In this document: in pieces, positions 5,587 to 5,626 of the stretch
Position numbering within the stretch: position 1 is the first letter of the stretch
How the letters are laid out: each line of letters begins with the position of its first letter
Source: Prevotella sp. UBA3757
GTDB lineage: Bacteria; Bacteroidota; Bacteroidia; Bacteroidales; Bacteroidaceae
Length of the DNA: 5,626 nucleotides
Reading direction: 5' to 3'
Assembly: GCA_002371715.1 (NCBI GenBank)
Contig: DFGF01000133.1
Coordinates: 1 to 5,626 of the forward strand
Translations under genes and position numbers: made by a program
The notes under the pieces: model-generated
The model's input: the letters and a program-made list of their open reading frames with translations, nothing else
The model's database searches: none
What the model was told of the DNA's origin: nothing

Positions 5587-5626
5587 AGTGTAGAGTTTGC
5601 TACCGCAGGTGGAAATCGGAGTAATC

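Noticed and set aside
5025..5624. 199-codon plus-strand ORF reaching past the peptidase stop
   Set aside because: It is an alternative frame of the peptidase 3' end, where all family motifs lie in the other frame; its Arg-rich translation is typical of a frame shadow.

Overview
The window looks like a stretch of chromosome from a Bacteroidota bacterium, most likely a Prevotella-type member of the Bacteroidales. The clearest sign is the promoters. Four sites match the TAnnTTTG -7 box used by the Bacteroidota housekeeping sigma factor, one of them with a well-spaced TTG -33 element. The genes also lack clear Shine-Dalgarno sequences, and the proteins read like Bacteroidales versions of their families. 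Coding DNA is GC-rich (GAC, GAG, AAG and CTG codons are common), while the intergenic DNA is strongly AT-rich.

Layout. Positions 1-485 hold the 3' end of a plus-strand AAA-type ATPase with a nuclease-like C-terminal domain; its ATPase part lies before the window. Positions 486-952 hold no intact gene that I recognise. There is a 65-residue plus-strand ORF (528-725) that looks like the front end of a longer protein, then a coding-like patch on the minus strand, then a cluster of short inverted repeats. From 953 to about 1246 there is a good promoter, about 220 nt of C-poor DNA without ATG, several small hairpins and a strong terminator hairpin. This is best read as a small RNA or orphan leader, and I regard it as the most interesting part of the window.

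Positions 1267-2649 (minus) encode a complete 460-residue MATE-family multidrug/cation antiporter. Its promoter is back to back with that of a plus-strand 5'-methylthioadenosine/S-adenosylhomocysteine nucleosidase gene (2753-3397), and the two promoters form a near-symmetrical inverted repeat. The nucleosidase has all its catalytic residues but lacks about 18 residues near the N-terminus. It is followed by a complete M3-family zinc peptidase of the peptidyl-dipeptidase Dcp type (3487-5586), which has its own promoter box. The last 40 bases hold nothing I can identify.

Function. The intact genes are housekeeping or stress genes rather than one dedicated pathway: efflux, recycling of toxic SAM by-products, and cytoplasmic peptide breakdown. 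Their promoters lie so close to the start codons that the mRNA leaders should be only about 10-20 nt, which leaves no room for leader riboswitches. I see no CRISPR array, tRNA, rRNA or complete mobile element.
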